The position numbers and the translations under genes are program-made. From assembly GCA_900102115.1 (NCBI GenBank), contig FNAW01000012.1, positions 1-49,090 of the forward strand: a stretch of DNA of 49,090 bases, given 5' to 3'. This document shows, piece after piece, positions 19,334-28,882 of this stretch (the stretch's first letter is position 1; the number at the start of each line of letters is the position of its first letter). The notes below the pieces were generated by a model. The model was not told the DNA's origin and searched no databases. It saw only the letters and a list, made by a program, of their open reading frames with translations. Source of the stretch: Blastococcus fimeti. GTDB taxonomy: Bacteria; Actinomycetota; Actinomycetes; Mycobacteriales; Geodermatophilaceae.

Positions 19334-19429
19334 CCCCGCGCGCGGGCACGCCCTATCGAAACATAACCCCCATAATAAATGAATTCATTTATTAGGGGGA
19401 TATGTATTGCGGCTGCCCGTCGCGCGGGA
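19334..19429. repeat. Palindromic element, family 1 (copy A)
   Basis: CCCCGCGCGCGGGCACGCCC with a GCGGCTGCCCGTCGCGCGGG partner. The loop carries ATAACCCCCATAATAAAT-GAATTC and its complement. It is almost identical over nearly 100 nt to 37407-37501. Confidence 0.88.
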
Positions 19430-19605
19430 GAGATATACTTAAAAGGATGTTTTTATAATCCACGAGATAGACTTAAATGGATGTTTTTATAGTCCACCAG
19501 ATATACTTTAAATGGATCTTTTTATAGTCCACCAGATATACTTTAAATGGATCTTTTTATAGTCCACCAGATATACTTAAAAGGATCTTTTTATAGTCCG
19601 ATCCA
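19430..19605 (+). repeat. Tandem repeat of about 35 nt, five copies
   Basis: Units of the form GATATACTTAAAAGG followed by ATCTTTTTATAGTCCACCA, with small differences. Each carries one forward-oriented AT(C/G)TTTTTAT motif. Confidence 0.8.
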
Positions 19606-20360
19606 TATGTAGTCTTATTTTTTATAGATATTTTATATATATTTATATCGATCTTTTTACCGATCTTTTTATAGATATTTTATATTTATTTATATCGATC
19701 TTTTTATAGTCCGATACTTTATATACATTTTTATCGATCTTTTTATCGATCTTTTTATCGCTCTTTTTATACTTTGATCTATCTATATTTATATCGATCC
19801 TTTTATGGGTATCGACATCTGGAGGGTATGATATATTATAAGACTAAAACAAGATCAGAATATTATATATAATAATCATTTACTTAGTAGGATAAAATAA
19901 AAAGATTAGATTACACGTCAGTAATGATAAAAAGATTACACGTGTGTTGATATAAAGATTACACGTCAGTTGATATCACGTCAGTAATATAGATTACACA
20001 TCAGTAATGATAAAAACATTGCAAGTCAGTTCTAATTAATGATAAAAACATTACAAATCTGTTCTAATTAATGATAAAAACATTACACGTTATAATGATA
20101 AAACATTACACGTCAATATATTACAACACCTACATGTCAATGATAATAAAAACATTACACGATAGAAATAGAGAGATTAAACAGTAAAAAGATTGCACGA
20201 TAAATATACAAACATAGAATAATAAATGGATTACACGAGAAAGAAAAAAGGATATACAGCAGATATTGGATTATAAAAACATTACGCGAGAGATATACAG
20301 ACATAGGATAATAAATGGATTACACGATAGAGACAAATTGATATACAGCAGATATTGGAT
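19606..20360. repeat. Motif arrays of opposite polarity around about 19,840
   Basis: From 19606 to about 19800 the motif reads ATCTTTTTAT (ATATCGATCTTTTTATAG units). From about 19880 it reads GATAAAAACATTACACG and similar, the reverse polarity. No gene is seen between nad4 and rns. Confidence 0.7.
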
Positions 20361-20420
20361 CCCCCCGGGCGCGGGCACGCCCAATCGAATGTTCGATTGC
20401 GGTTGCCCGTCGCCCGGGGG
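20361..20420. repeat. Palindromic element, family 1, inverted orientation
   Basis: CCCCCCGGGCGCGGGCACGC pairs with GGTTGCCCGTCGCCCGGGGG. Apex CAATCGAATGTTCGATTG. Confidence 0.85.
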
Positions 20421-20739
20421 ATTATAAAAACATTACTAAAACCTTATTACTACCTTACTATATATACATGTCTAAAATCTATAATAATTATATTACATAC
20501 TACATTAGGAGCATAAAAAGATTACAAATCATACTACACACTTTTGACGTTTAATATAAATTTATTACACTTGACTTCCCCACAAAAAAATATTAAATGT
20601 TTTTATTCTCCCTAATACGATATGTTGTTTAGAAGTATAGGGTGGACAGTTTAATTTTGGAATTTTTTAAAATATAAAAGTACGCAATATTAGAAGTATA
20701 TTAATTAATATATATAATTATCATTTTTAGAAATCTTTT

Positions 20740-23700
20740 TGTTATACTAGCGATTTAAAAGTAGTTTAGTATAATATATTAGAGGAATAAAAATATATAA
20801 TAAGGAAGCGTTTTGTTGTAGCGCTCCCAAACGTGTATCTGGGTATGTGACACATGCAAGTTTAACCGAAAAACTGAAAATAATAAAAAAATTTCAATGT
20901 GTATAAACCGTCGCGCGGGTAAATATTTGGAATATATATAAAATTTCTAAAAAAAAGTTTTGAGGTGGCGTTTAGGTCAGGAAAAACAGGAGACGAAACA
21001 TACGGTTCTTGTTAATCAGGAATAATTTTTTTATCTGAAGTGAATTAGTTCGAGTTTGTTATGGTTTAAATATTTAATATTAAATTTATTTCAACAGGGC
21101 TACCATAGATTTTAAAGCTGCTTATCTAAGCTATTTAAAAATAAAAAATATTTATAGTGAATATTGTCCTATAACCATTAAATCTTAAGAGATTATTGGT
21201 AAAAGGTAATGGTGTCAGGAATGATAAAAAGAAAAAGAGAATAAATCTCACCGTAGGTCGTACCTGGTACTTAACAGGTTTGCCAAATTTGGTTTCCGAT
21301 TACGAGTAGGGTAAAGCGAGAGTTATTAGCCCGACATTGGCGAGAGCCTCCGCACATAGCGTGCGCAGCAGTGAAGGATACTGGTCAATGCACAGATGTG
21401 TGAACCGGTGACCCAGAAGAAAATCGCACTTTTAAAGCATGTTGAGCTTTAATATTCGTTTCTTATAATTTAAGAAATGATTAGTGAAGTCCCGTCCAAA
21501 TCTTGTGCCAGCAGTCGCGGTAATACAGGTGGGGCAACACGTCGGGGTATTAAGTGGGCGTTTAGGGTACGTAGTCAGTCTATAAAAAGACTTGAGGTTT
21601 GACGGAGGTGGACGGATGGTATGAGTAGAAATGAAATGTCATGATCCTGGTGAGCTGACCAATAGCGAAGGCTTTCATCTAGTCAAACCTGACGATAAGG
21701 TACGAAGGCCAAGTGATCGAAGTCGATTAGAGACCGGCCTAGTCTTGGCTGTAAACAATGCGGACTGGAGAAAATAGAAATAAATGAGTGAGTCGTATCC
21801 ATAATTAAAGAAAATATAGCAAGCGTAATATAACTATAGGTCTATACCTATTAGATAACACTCTTTAATTTGAATAAATTAAAACCTCAGATCATAAAAA
21901 GATCGGTGGTGTGGGTATAAGATGTAATTACGTGCGGAACTTTGATTACTCTTTTCTGCGGCTAAAAGGACATTAATTTTTACTTTAACCAGGTAAATAA
22001 GATATATATATATCAATTAATGAGGTCGTATGTCGGAGCAAAGTTTTTCCTGTTTTAGTTTATCTACCTAAATATTCTATAAGGAAATATATTTGAACTT
22101 TTTAATATCTTAACCTAAATGCGAAAATGGTGCCCTGTAAAGATAGATTATACTGGCATAGATCGTTTGTACAACAGTTAATAATGATGTCGAGCTCTTA
22201 ATTGAAGTATAAGCGTAAAAGACTCGGGATATTAAATTTTTTAGATATTTTTATATCTTTTTTTTTAAACGTGTCATCTATGCGGATTAAAATGTACTAG
22301 TAATACCTGATACAATATCCTCAAGACTATATGTCTTTTAGATTTTATGTTAACCAAAACAACTGTTAAGTAATGTAAAATACTATTAGAGGTTGCAACA
22401 TAATTTTAATCTCGGAAAATCTTTACATTAATCTCCCGCTGGTAGTTCTATGAAGGGGGTAGACTATATTATATAATCCCGGGTAAAACCCATTTTCTAA
22501 TAGAATATGCGGCCGGGCTCCTTTTTATATAAAAAGCGGTAATATAGTATTTATCGACATTTTTGATAATGTAAAGTGTATTCGAGGTTTTATCTAACAA
22601 ATGTTAGATAACCTCAAGATGAGGTAAATTATATAAAGACCAATGGGTCATAATTAATATAAAAGGGTTAAGGCGTAAAACAAAGCTAGTTACTACCACT
22701 CTTTTTTCTTTAAGTAACGTTAAGAGTCCGTCGCCTGTAGTATATAGCCACATGGCCGAAATGCTAACAACAAGACCGCTCACGAGTACACAGGGCGGAG
22801 CATGCTGTTTAATACGATGATCCGCGTAGAACCTTACCACATTACTCTTGCATAGTTTTATGTATTTAAATTATATTAAAATATTCTCTAGTCTAACAGT
22901 CTCCCCAATTTATTGGATGTCTATTAGAAAAAGATTATATGGATATATAATATTAAAACATAATTTTACAGGCGATGCATGGCTGTCGTCAGTTCGTGAT
23001 AGTAAATATTATGGTTAATTCCAAATGTAACGAACGAAATCCTTATCGTGAAATAAGCCATTTTAAGGACAAGAACCTAGCTCAATATTTGGTAAATCCT
23101 ACCTATTACATGAGAGTAATCTCGTGAATTAGATGGAAATCAGGTTATTGTAGCGAAGAACTTGTTTATATAAATTAAAAAAAAGAAGATGATAACAATA
23201 TTTATATATTTTTATATTTTTTAGGCTTATTTTGAGTTTTAATATCGCATGAGTGTTAAAACTATGGGGTTCAAGTCAAGTCGTTATGTCCCTTATGAGG
23301 TGGGCTATAGGTGTGCTACAAGAGTGTATTTAAAGTTACGTAAGGCTGTAAGTCTAAACAATAACTTAACTTACACTATCATTCTGTCCGGATCAACGAC
23401 TGAAACTCGTCGTTGTGAAGTAGGAGTCCTGAGTAGTCATCGATAATCACGCGATGGCGAATTGTTACTTTGTCTGGGTACTAACCGCTCGTCACAGGCT
23501 CGGATTGAATCTTAGGTTAAGTCGGAAAGAGTCAAATCTTTATAACAACCGAAAACTGCCGAAATTAATATTTTGGTTATGCTGTAGGTGATGTTAATTT
23601 TGAAGCGTAAGATCTTATAATATCATCCCAGGTGAATTTAGATACCTGTAATATAGATTTGACTAGCGGCATACCGTGATTTGAGACAGGTCTGAAGTCG

Positions 23701-23745
23701 AAACAAGGTAGCCGTAGGGGAACTTGCGGCTGATAGATGCAAACT
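20740..23745 (+). rRNA. rns: Mitochondrial small subunit rRNA
   Basis: The 16S-like rRNA of the mitochondrial ribosome. Landmarks: GACACATGCAAGTTTAAC near 20847, GTGCCAGCAGTCGCGGTAATAC near 21507 (530 loop), GATTAGAGACCGGCCTAGTC near 21725, GGGCGGAGCATGCTGTTTAA near 22793 (helix 28-29 region), GATGCATGGCTGTCGTCAG near 22974, and AAGTCGAAACAAGGTAGCCGTAG near 23695, ending near GCGGCTGATAGATGC. About 3.0 kb. About 870 nt of extra sequence lies between about 21780 and 22650, where bacteria have a few dozen. The 5' end is approximate. Confidence 0.93.
21780..22650 (+). other. Large insertion or expansion within rns
   Basis: It lies between TGTAAACAATGCGGACTGG (E. coli about 820) and the block leading to GGGCGGAGCATG (about 930). 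It holds no obvious ORF. I could not find a convincing group I P7 pair, so it may be an expanded variable helix or a degenerate intron. Confidence 0.5.
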
Positions 23746-23774
23746 AATATAGACCCCTTAAAAATCAATAAAAA

Positions 23775-23868
23775 CCCCGCGTGCGAGCACGCACAACCAA
23801 ACCCCACAAAATATTAATTCATTTTTGTGTGGGGTTTGTATTCGGTTGCGGCTGCTCGTCGCGCGGGG
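23775..23868. repeat. Palindromic element, family 1, GAGCA variant with loop insert
   Basis: CCCCGCGTGCGAGCACGCAC pairs with GCGGCTGCTCGTCGCGCGGGG. The loop contains ACCCCACAAAATATTAATTC and its complement. It begins just after the rns 3' end. Confidence 0.85.
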
Positions 23869-24450
23869 AAATCAATAAAAATCAATATTTTCTGCTTTCT
23901 AACATAATTAATTAATCAATAAATTTTTGCAGGTGAACATTATCAAAATAAACCTCATTTTAACGCGATTAATTTGATCTTAACGAAAAGAGTATGAAAA
24001 AAGATCCAATGTACATTCACTTTATAATCTTATGTTATAAATTATAAAAACCTTATACACCATTCTGAAAAGAATAAAAATATCATATATTATCCTGAAA
24101 AGAATAAAAATATCGTATATTGTTCTAAATATATTGTATATTCTACTAAAGATTATAAAAATATACTAAATAACTTAAAAAGCTATATCCTAAACAAAAA
24201 CAATCCTAAAAGATTATAATATCATATTTTAAACATTAAATTATTAACCTTGCCAGCAGTGATAATTATATATTTATCATAAAAAGTCGGGTTAAACCCA
24301 AACATAGGCTTATAGTTATAGGAATAAGTCCTTTTCTTAGTTTTTTAGAACGAGATGTCAGATTACTTAATAGCGTAAAAGTAAAAATATCTGATATTTG
24401 AAATAGATAATAAAAATATCTAATATTTGAAATAGAGAATAAAAAGATCT
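23869..24450 (-). repeat. Reverse-oriented motif array
   Basis: AT-rich with repeated GAATAAAAATATC, TTATAAAAACC and TTGAAATAGA units, all with the A-run on the + strand. No gene. Confidence 0.6.
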
Positions 24451-24506
24451 CCCCCACTCCTCAACTACCCCAATCAAATGTTTGATTGGGGTAATTGGGA
24501 GTGGGG
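24451..24506. repeat. Palindromic element, family 2, simple
   Basis: CCCCCACTCCTCAACTACCCC pairs with GGGGTAATTGGGAGTGGGG. Apex AATCAAATGTTTGATT. Confidence 0.85.
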
Positions 24507-24582
24507 TCTGATATATGATATAGAGAATAAAAAGATCTGATATATGGTATATGAAATAGAGAAAAAAAATATCTATAAGCTA

Positions 24583-24640
24583 CCCCAAACCTCGCTACCC
24601 CCTATCAAACATTTGATAGGGGTAGTGAGGGTTTGGGGGC
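24583..24640. repeat. Palindromic element, family 2, simple
   Basis: CCCCAAACCTCGCTACCCC pairs with GGGGTAGTGAGGGTTTGGGG. Apex TATCAAACATTTGATA. Confidence 0.85.
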
Positions 24641-24825
24641 TACATGTGTTTATTACTTGTGTTTTCTATAAAAGGCTCATGGATAATTATATTGACTTAT
24701 GAACTATAATCTACTTAAATAGGAATTAGAATATAGATTAGGGAATATAAAAAGATTCAACTATCTATAGGATCGATATAAATAGTATAATTACTACCAC
24801 ACCATCAGATAACCCATGAAAATAA

Positions 24826-24943
24826 ACCCCACTCCCAACTACCCCAATCAAAGGATCACCCCCTATAAATGAATTCATTACATTTCCCCCCTTTAGGGGG
24901 GAAATGGTGGGGGTGATCTATTGGGGGTAATAGGGAGTGGGGG
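24826..24943. repeat. Palindromic element, family 2, nested
   Basis: CCCCACTCCCAACTACCCC outer arms. The apex GATCACCCCC level contains CCTATAAATGAATTC and a third hairpin, CCCCCCTTTAGGGGGG. Confidence 0.82.
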
Positions 24944-25311
24944 TCTTATTAGAGGTAGATAGGAGAATAAAAACATCTATACATGATAACACGTGAAAAT
25001 ATATAATTAGAGGTGAAATGGGAGAATATATAGGCTTATACATGATAACACATGAAAATATATTATTCTAGGGTAAATGTGGAGAATATAAGCTAATATT
25101 GTAAATTAATTCCCGCAATCCACAAATAAAGAGGTTTAAGTAGTCGTTCTTATGTTAAATATTTTTAAAATGGAATGTCTTATAAAGTTAACGTACATGA
25201 TCTAATATCGCCGCCCGACGGGCAGCCGGTTAAAATAAAAAATTTTTTTTAAAAGTACAGCAATTGATTAGGCTATTAGTACTTAAATTAATCACATATT
25301 TTAATCATTTT
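24944..25311. other. Spacer before nad4L
   Basis: AT-rich with reverse-polarity GAATAAAAACATC units. A truncated family 1 core, GCCGCCCGACGGGCAGCCGG, lies at about 25208-25228, apparently a decayed element. No gene. Confidence 0.55.
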
Positions 25312-25578
25312 ATGACTCTTCCACTTGTACTATATCTAGTTGGAGTACTAGGTTTTACTCTTAATCGGCGGAATCTTCTAATACTAATTGTTAGTATTGA
25401 ACTTATGCTTCTAAGAGTTACCCTACTTATTCTAATTTCAGCACATGATGTTAACGATGCAATAGGGCAGGTATTTGCAGCCCTTATTGTATCAGTTGCG
25501 GGAGCAGAGTCAGCGATTGGACTAGGTGTTCTTGTTGCTTATTATCGCCTACGAGGTACAGTAACTCTTTCATCTTAA
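25312..25578 (+). CDS. nad4L: NADH dehydrogenase subunit 4L
   Basis: Small membrane subunit of complex I (88 aa). Conserved: SIELMLL-x-VTLL, where x is AGA and homologues have Ala, and FAALIVSVAGAESAIGLGVLVAYY with the membrane glutamates. The upstream frame is open but contains TTA and AAA, so ATG 25312 is preferred. TAA is followed by one T and then the nad5 ATG, the usual fungal nad4L-nad5 pair. Confidence 0.95.
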   Translation: MTLPLVLYLVGVLGFTLNRRNLLILIVSIELMLLRVTLLILISAHDVNDAIGQVFAALIVSVAGAESAIGLGVLVAYYRLRGTVTLSS

Positions 25579-25579
25579 T

Positions 25580-28189
25580 ATGTATCTTACTCTAATTGCT
25601 CTACCTTTCAGAGGATCTGCAGTAGCTGGACTACGAGGTCGAACTCTAGGTGCAACAGGTAGAAGATGACTTACAACTGCTTGTATTTCTGCTACAATAG
25701 TAATGGCTCTAGTAGCTTTTTATGAAGTAGCTCTAAGTCGTTCTCCGGTAACGATTCTACTAGGTAGTTGGGTAGATAGTGGAACTCTTTCAATTTCGTG
25801 AGGTTTTACATTTGATGATCTAACAGTTTCAATGCTAATTCCTGTACTAATTGTTTCAAGTCTTGTACATCTTTATAGTATTAATTATATGAATGGAGAT
25901 CCTCATCTTCCACGTTTTATGTCTTATCTTTCACTATTTACAGCCTTTATGGTACTACTAGTAACAGGTAATTCATATCTTATTCTTTTTGTTGGTTCCC
26001 GAATCCTCTTGGCCTCGCTTACTAATAAAAACCTCCAAAATCGGTGGATATTAGTGAATGTTAACGTTTATTATGCTGGGACGTGAATAAATCATTACCA
26101 GCAGGATATTATAAATCTTTTTATAATCATATCCTCAGAGACTATTTTTAACGCAGATTAACTGATAATATAGTCCTAAACATGTTTTGTGGAAGTTATA
26201 TTTTATTTACATACTATCACGTCATATTTGTTCCCCCAATCCCACTTACCCTTATCAAAAGAACACCCCCAAATAAATAAATTAATTTATTTGGGGGGGG
26301 GTTCCGATATGGGGTAAATGGGATTGGGGGTTGTAATTATATATGAACTTTTTAAATAACCGCTGTTTTCACAGTGAGAGGGTATCGGGATTGCTTCATA
26401 TCTTCTAATTGGATTCTGGCTTACTCGAGTTCAAGCGCAAAAGTCAGCTATTAAGGCTCTTACAGTGAATCGAGTTGGTGATATAATCCTAAGTATCGGA
26501 TTCTTTGTTATGCTATGAGCTTGTGGTAATCTTGATTACGCTACTGTACTATCAGTTGCTCCTTATCTTAATGAAACTACAGCTACTCTAATTGGTCTAC
26601 TTCTTCTAGGTGGAGCTATGTCAAAGTCAGCTCAACTTCCTCTACAAACTTGGCTACCTGATAGAATGGAGGGTTACAGTATACAACACATATGTATAAG
26701 CTAGGATGCTTTATGTTGTGTTATAGGGCCCTTTTTAAACCCTTAATATGTCTGTACGATCATAGATCTATAGGCAGGCCTTAAATGGCCTCAGAGACTA
26801 TAATGGGCGTTTATATAAACGATGATATAGTCCTTATAGCTCATTTATGTGCTATAAATGCCTACTCCTGTATCGGCACTTATTCATGCAGCTACTCTGG
26901 TTACAAGAGGTGTTTATCTTATGCTACGATCAACTCCACTGCTAGAATATGGTCCTACTACTCTAATTGTTATTACATGACTTGGTGCTTTTACAGCTCT
27001 ATTTAGAGCATCAGTTGGACTAGTTCAATCAGATATTAAGAAGACGATTGCTTTTTCAACTTGTTCACAACTAGGTTATATGTTTATAGCTGTTGGTATT
27101 AGTCAATACGAAGTAGCTCTATTCCATCTAGTTAATCATGCTATGTTTAAGGCTCTACTATTCCTAGCGGCTGGTAGTGTCCTTCATGCTATGTCAGACC
27201 AACAAGATATGCGTCGTCTAGGTGGTCTAGTAGGTTTTCTACCACTAACTTATGTATCAATTCTAATTGGTTCACTATCTCTAATGGCTCTACCTGGTCT
27301 AACAGGATATTATAGTAAGGATGCTATTCTAGAACTAGGTGCTGCTTGATATACATTCTCAGGATCTGGAGTATATTGACTAGGTACTCTAGCTGCAGGT
27401 GCAACAGCTTTTTATAGTATTCGACTAATTTGTCTAACCTTCCTAGTAACTCCAACAGGTCCTAAGAAGAGTTATGAAACAACTCATGAAGCTTCATATG
27501 AAGTGGTAGTAGCTCTAATTATTCTATCAATTCTTTCAATTGTATTTGGTTATCTTGCTTCTGATCTATTCCATGGTATGGGTACAGATTTTCTAACATC
27601 ATCTTGTTATGTTCATCCTAATAACAGAGTATCAGTAGAATCTCATTTTAGAGTACCTACTTTTTATAAGATTCTACCCTCACTAGTAACTCTATTTGGA
27701 GGTCTTTCAGCGTTTATCGTTTATCATTTTACTCCAGAATTTATTACAGATATTACACTTTCACGAATTGGTCAAAAGGTTTATGCTTTCCTGGCTAATC
27801 AATGACGATGAAATGGTCTTATTACAGGAGGTATTCTATCACCTGCTCTAAGTCTAGGTCTAATTATTTCAAAGAGTATTGATCGAGGATCAATTGAAAG
27901 ATGTGGTCCATATGGTCTAAGTCGAGTAGTATCTAATACAGGTCGTTCAGTAGCAGTATATGATACAAGTCTTGTAACAAGTTATGCTCTATATATTATG
28001 CTGGGTCTTCTTACTCTAATGCTTATTATTTTTGGTCCAAGTCTTCTATTTGGAGGTTCAATTTATACAGCTTCAAGTGATATTAGTCTATATCTAATTT
28101 TCCTAGCTGGTATTAGTCTTCTAAATTCTTCTAATAGAAATAGACCCCTGTCTTTTTGTTCATTCGAGGCTATATTATATATGTATTAA
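25580..28189 (+). CDS. nad5: NADH dehydrogenase subunit 5 (3 exons)
   Basis: The large proton-pumping subunit of complex I (681 aa to TAA). Exons: 25580-25996, 26375-26674, 26861-28189. Hallmarks: SWGFTFDDLTVSMLIPVL, FVG|WEGIGIASYLLIGFW across intron 1, LPD-x-MEG|PTPVSALIHAATLVT-x-GVYL across intron 2, SQLGYMF, and FKALLFLAAGSVLHAM. Both x are AGA where Ala is essentially invariant, which makes this gene one of the best witnesses of the altered code. The last codons read GAG GCT ATA TTA TAT ATG TAT TAA; the TTA at 28175-28177 is the only UUR codon in the gene. No AAA occurs. Confidence 0.95.
25997..26374 (+). other. nad5 intron 1, group I with hairpin element
   Basis: Exon end GGT, intron end CAG. 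R and S motifs CTCAGAGACTATT and AATATAGTCC give P7 GACTA/TAGTC. The rest is largely the family 2 palindrome 26233-26330. 378 nt, no ORF. Confidence 0.85.
26233..26330. repeat. Palindromic element, family 2, nested, in a nad5 intron
   Basis: CCCCCAATCCCACTTACCC outer arms. The inner level is AACACCCCCAAATAAATAAATT and its complement. Confidence 0.85.
26675..26860 (+). other. nad5 intron 2, small group I intron
   Basis: Exon end GGT, intron end ATG. R CCTCAGAGACTATAA and S GATATAGTCC are clear. 186 nt with no ORF or hairpin element. Confidence 0.85.
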
Positions 28190-28376
28190 ATTTGTTAATC
28201 TTGTTGATGTTTTAAGTTATAGATCTTGTTGATGTTATGGATCTTTTTAAGGTGTTCATTGTGTCGATCTTTTTGATATTTTTAAGTTGTTCATTGTGTC
28301 GATCTTTTTAAGTTGTAGATCTTGTTGATCTTGTTAATGTTTTTAAGTTGTAAATCTTGTTGATGTTTTTAAGGTG

Positions 28377-28434
28377 CCCGCCCGGCGGACCAGCCGCAAT
28401 CGAATGTTCGATTGTGCGTGATCCACGGGCGGGT
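28377..28434. repeat. Palindromic element, family 1, GGACCA/TGATCC variant
   Basis: CCCGCCCGGCGGACCAGCCGC pairs with GTGCGTGATCCACGGGCGGG. The usual GGGCA/TGCCC step is replaced on both sides. Confidence 0.85.
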
Positions 28435-28572
28435 GGTGTAGATTTTTTTAATGTCTTGACAGTATAAAAATATATTTAAGGTATCAAATATCACACGTGT
28501 CATGTTAAGAAATTAAAATGAAAATGAAAATATAGTTAGAATTTGTGCTACAATAAACGATAAAAATATTTG

Positions 28573-28665
28573 CCCGCCCCCCAACACACCATATCAAAAG
28601 ATCACCCCCCTTTAGGGGGGGGAATGATGGGGGGTGATTAGATAGGGTGGTTTGGGGGGGTCGGG
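28573..28665. repeat. Palindromic element, family 2, nested
   Basis: CCCGCCCCCCAACACACC outer arms. Inner level GATCACCCCCCTTTAGGGGG and its partner. Confidence 0.82.
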
Positions 28666-28703
28666 AGATCTTAGGGAAAAAGGGATAAATTTAAACGTAT
28701 AAC

Positions 28704-28775
28704 AAGGATATAGTATAAAGGTTAGTACATGGGTCTTCAAAACCTGTGATCGAGGTTCGAGTCCTTGTGTCCTTG
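28704..28775 (+). tRNA. trnW(uca): tRNA-Trp (UCA), reads UGA
   Basis: Acceptor AAGGATA/TGTCCTT, anticodon loop CTTCAAA in GGGT/ACCT, T stem CGAGG/CCTTG. It explains the many in-frame TGA codons. Paralogue of trnW(cca) at 7885. Confidence 0.93.
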
Positions 28776-28882
28776 TCTTACCCATTAAAACCCAGTAGCC
28801 AGACTACACATTTTTTTTACCGTACAAACCATGTATCTCAAGGGAAAAAGCCACTTGCTTTTTTACCAATTCTGACAATCTA

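Larger units (their letters stand above)
28190..28703. other. Spacer after nad5
   Basis: Forward-polarity units of GATCTTGTTGATGTTTTTAAG from 28190 to 28375, then two hairpin elements (28377-28434 and 28573-28665). No gene. Confidence 0.6.
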
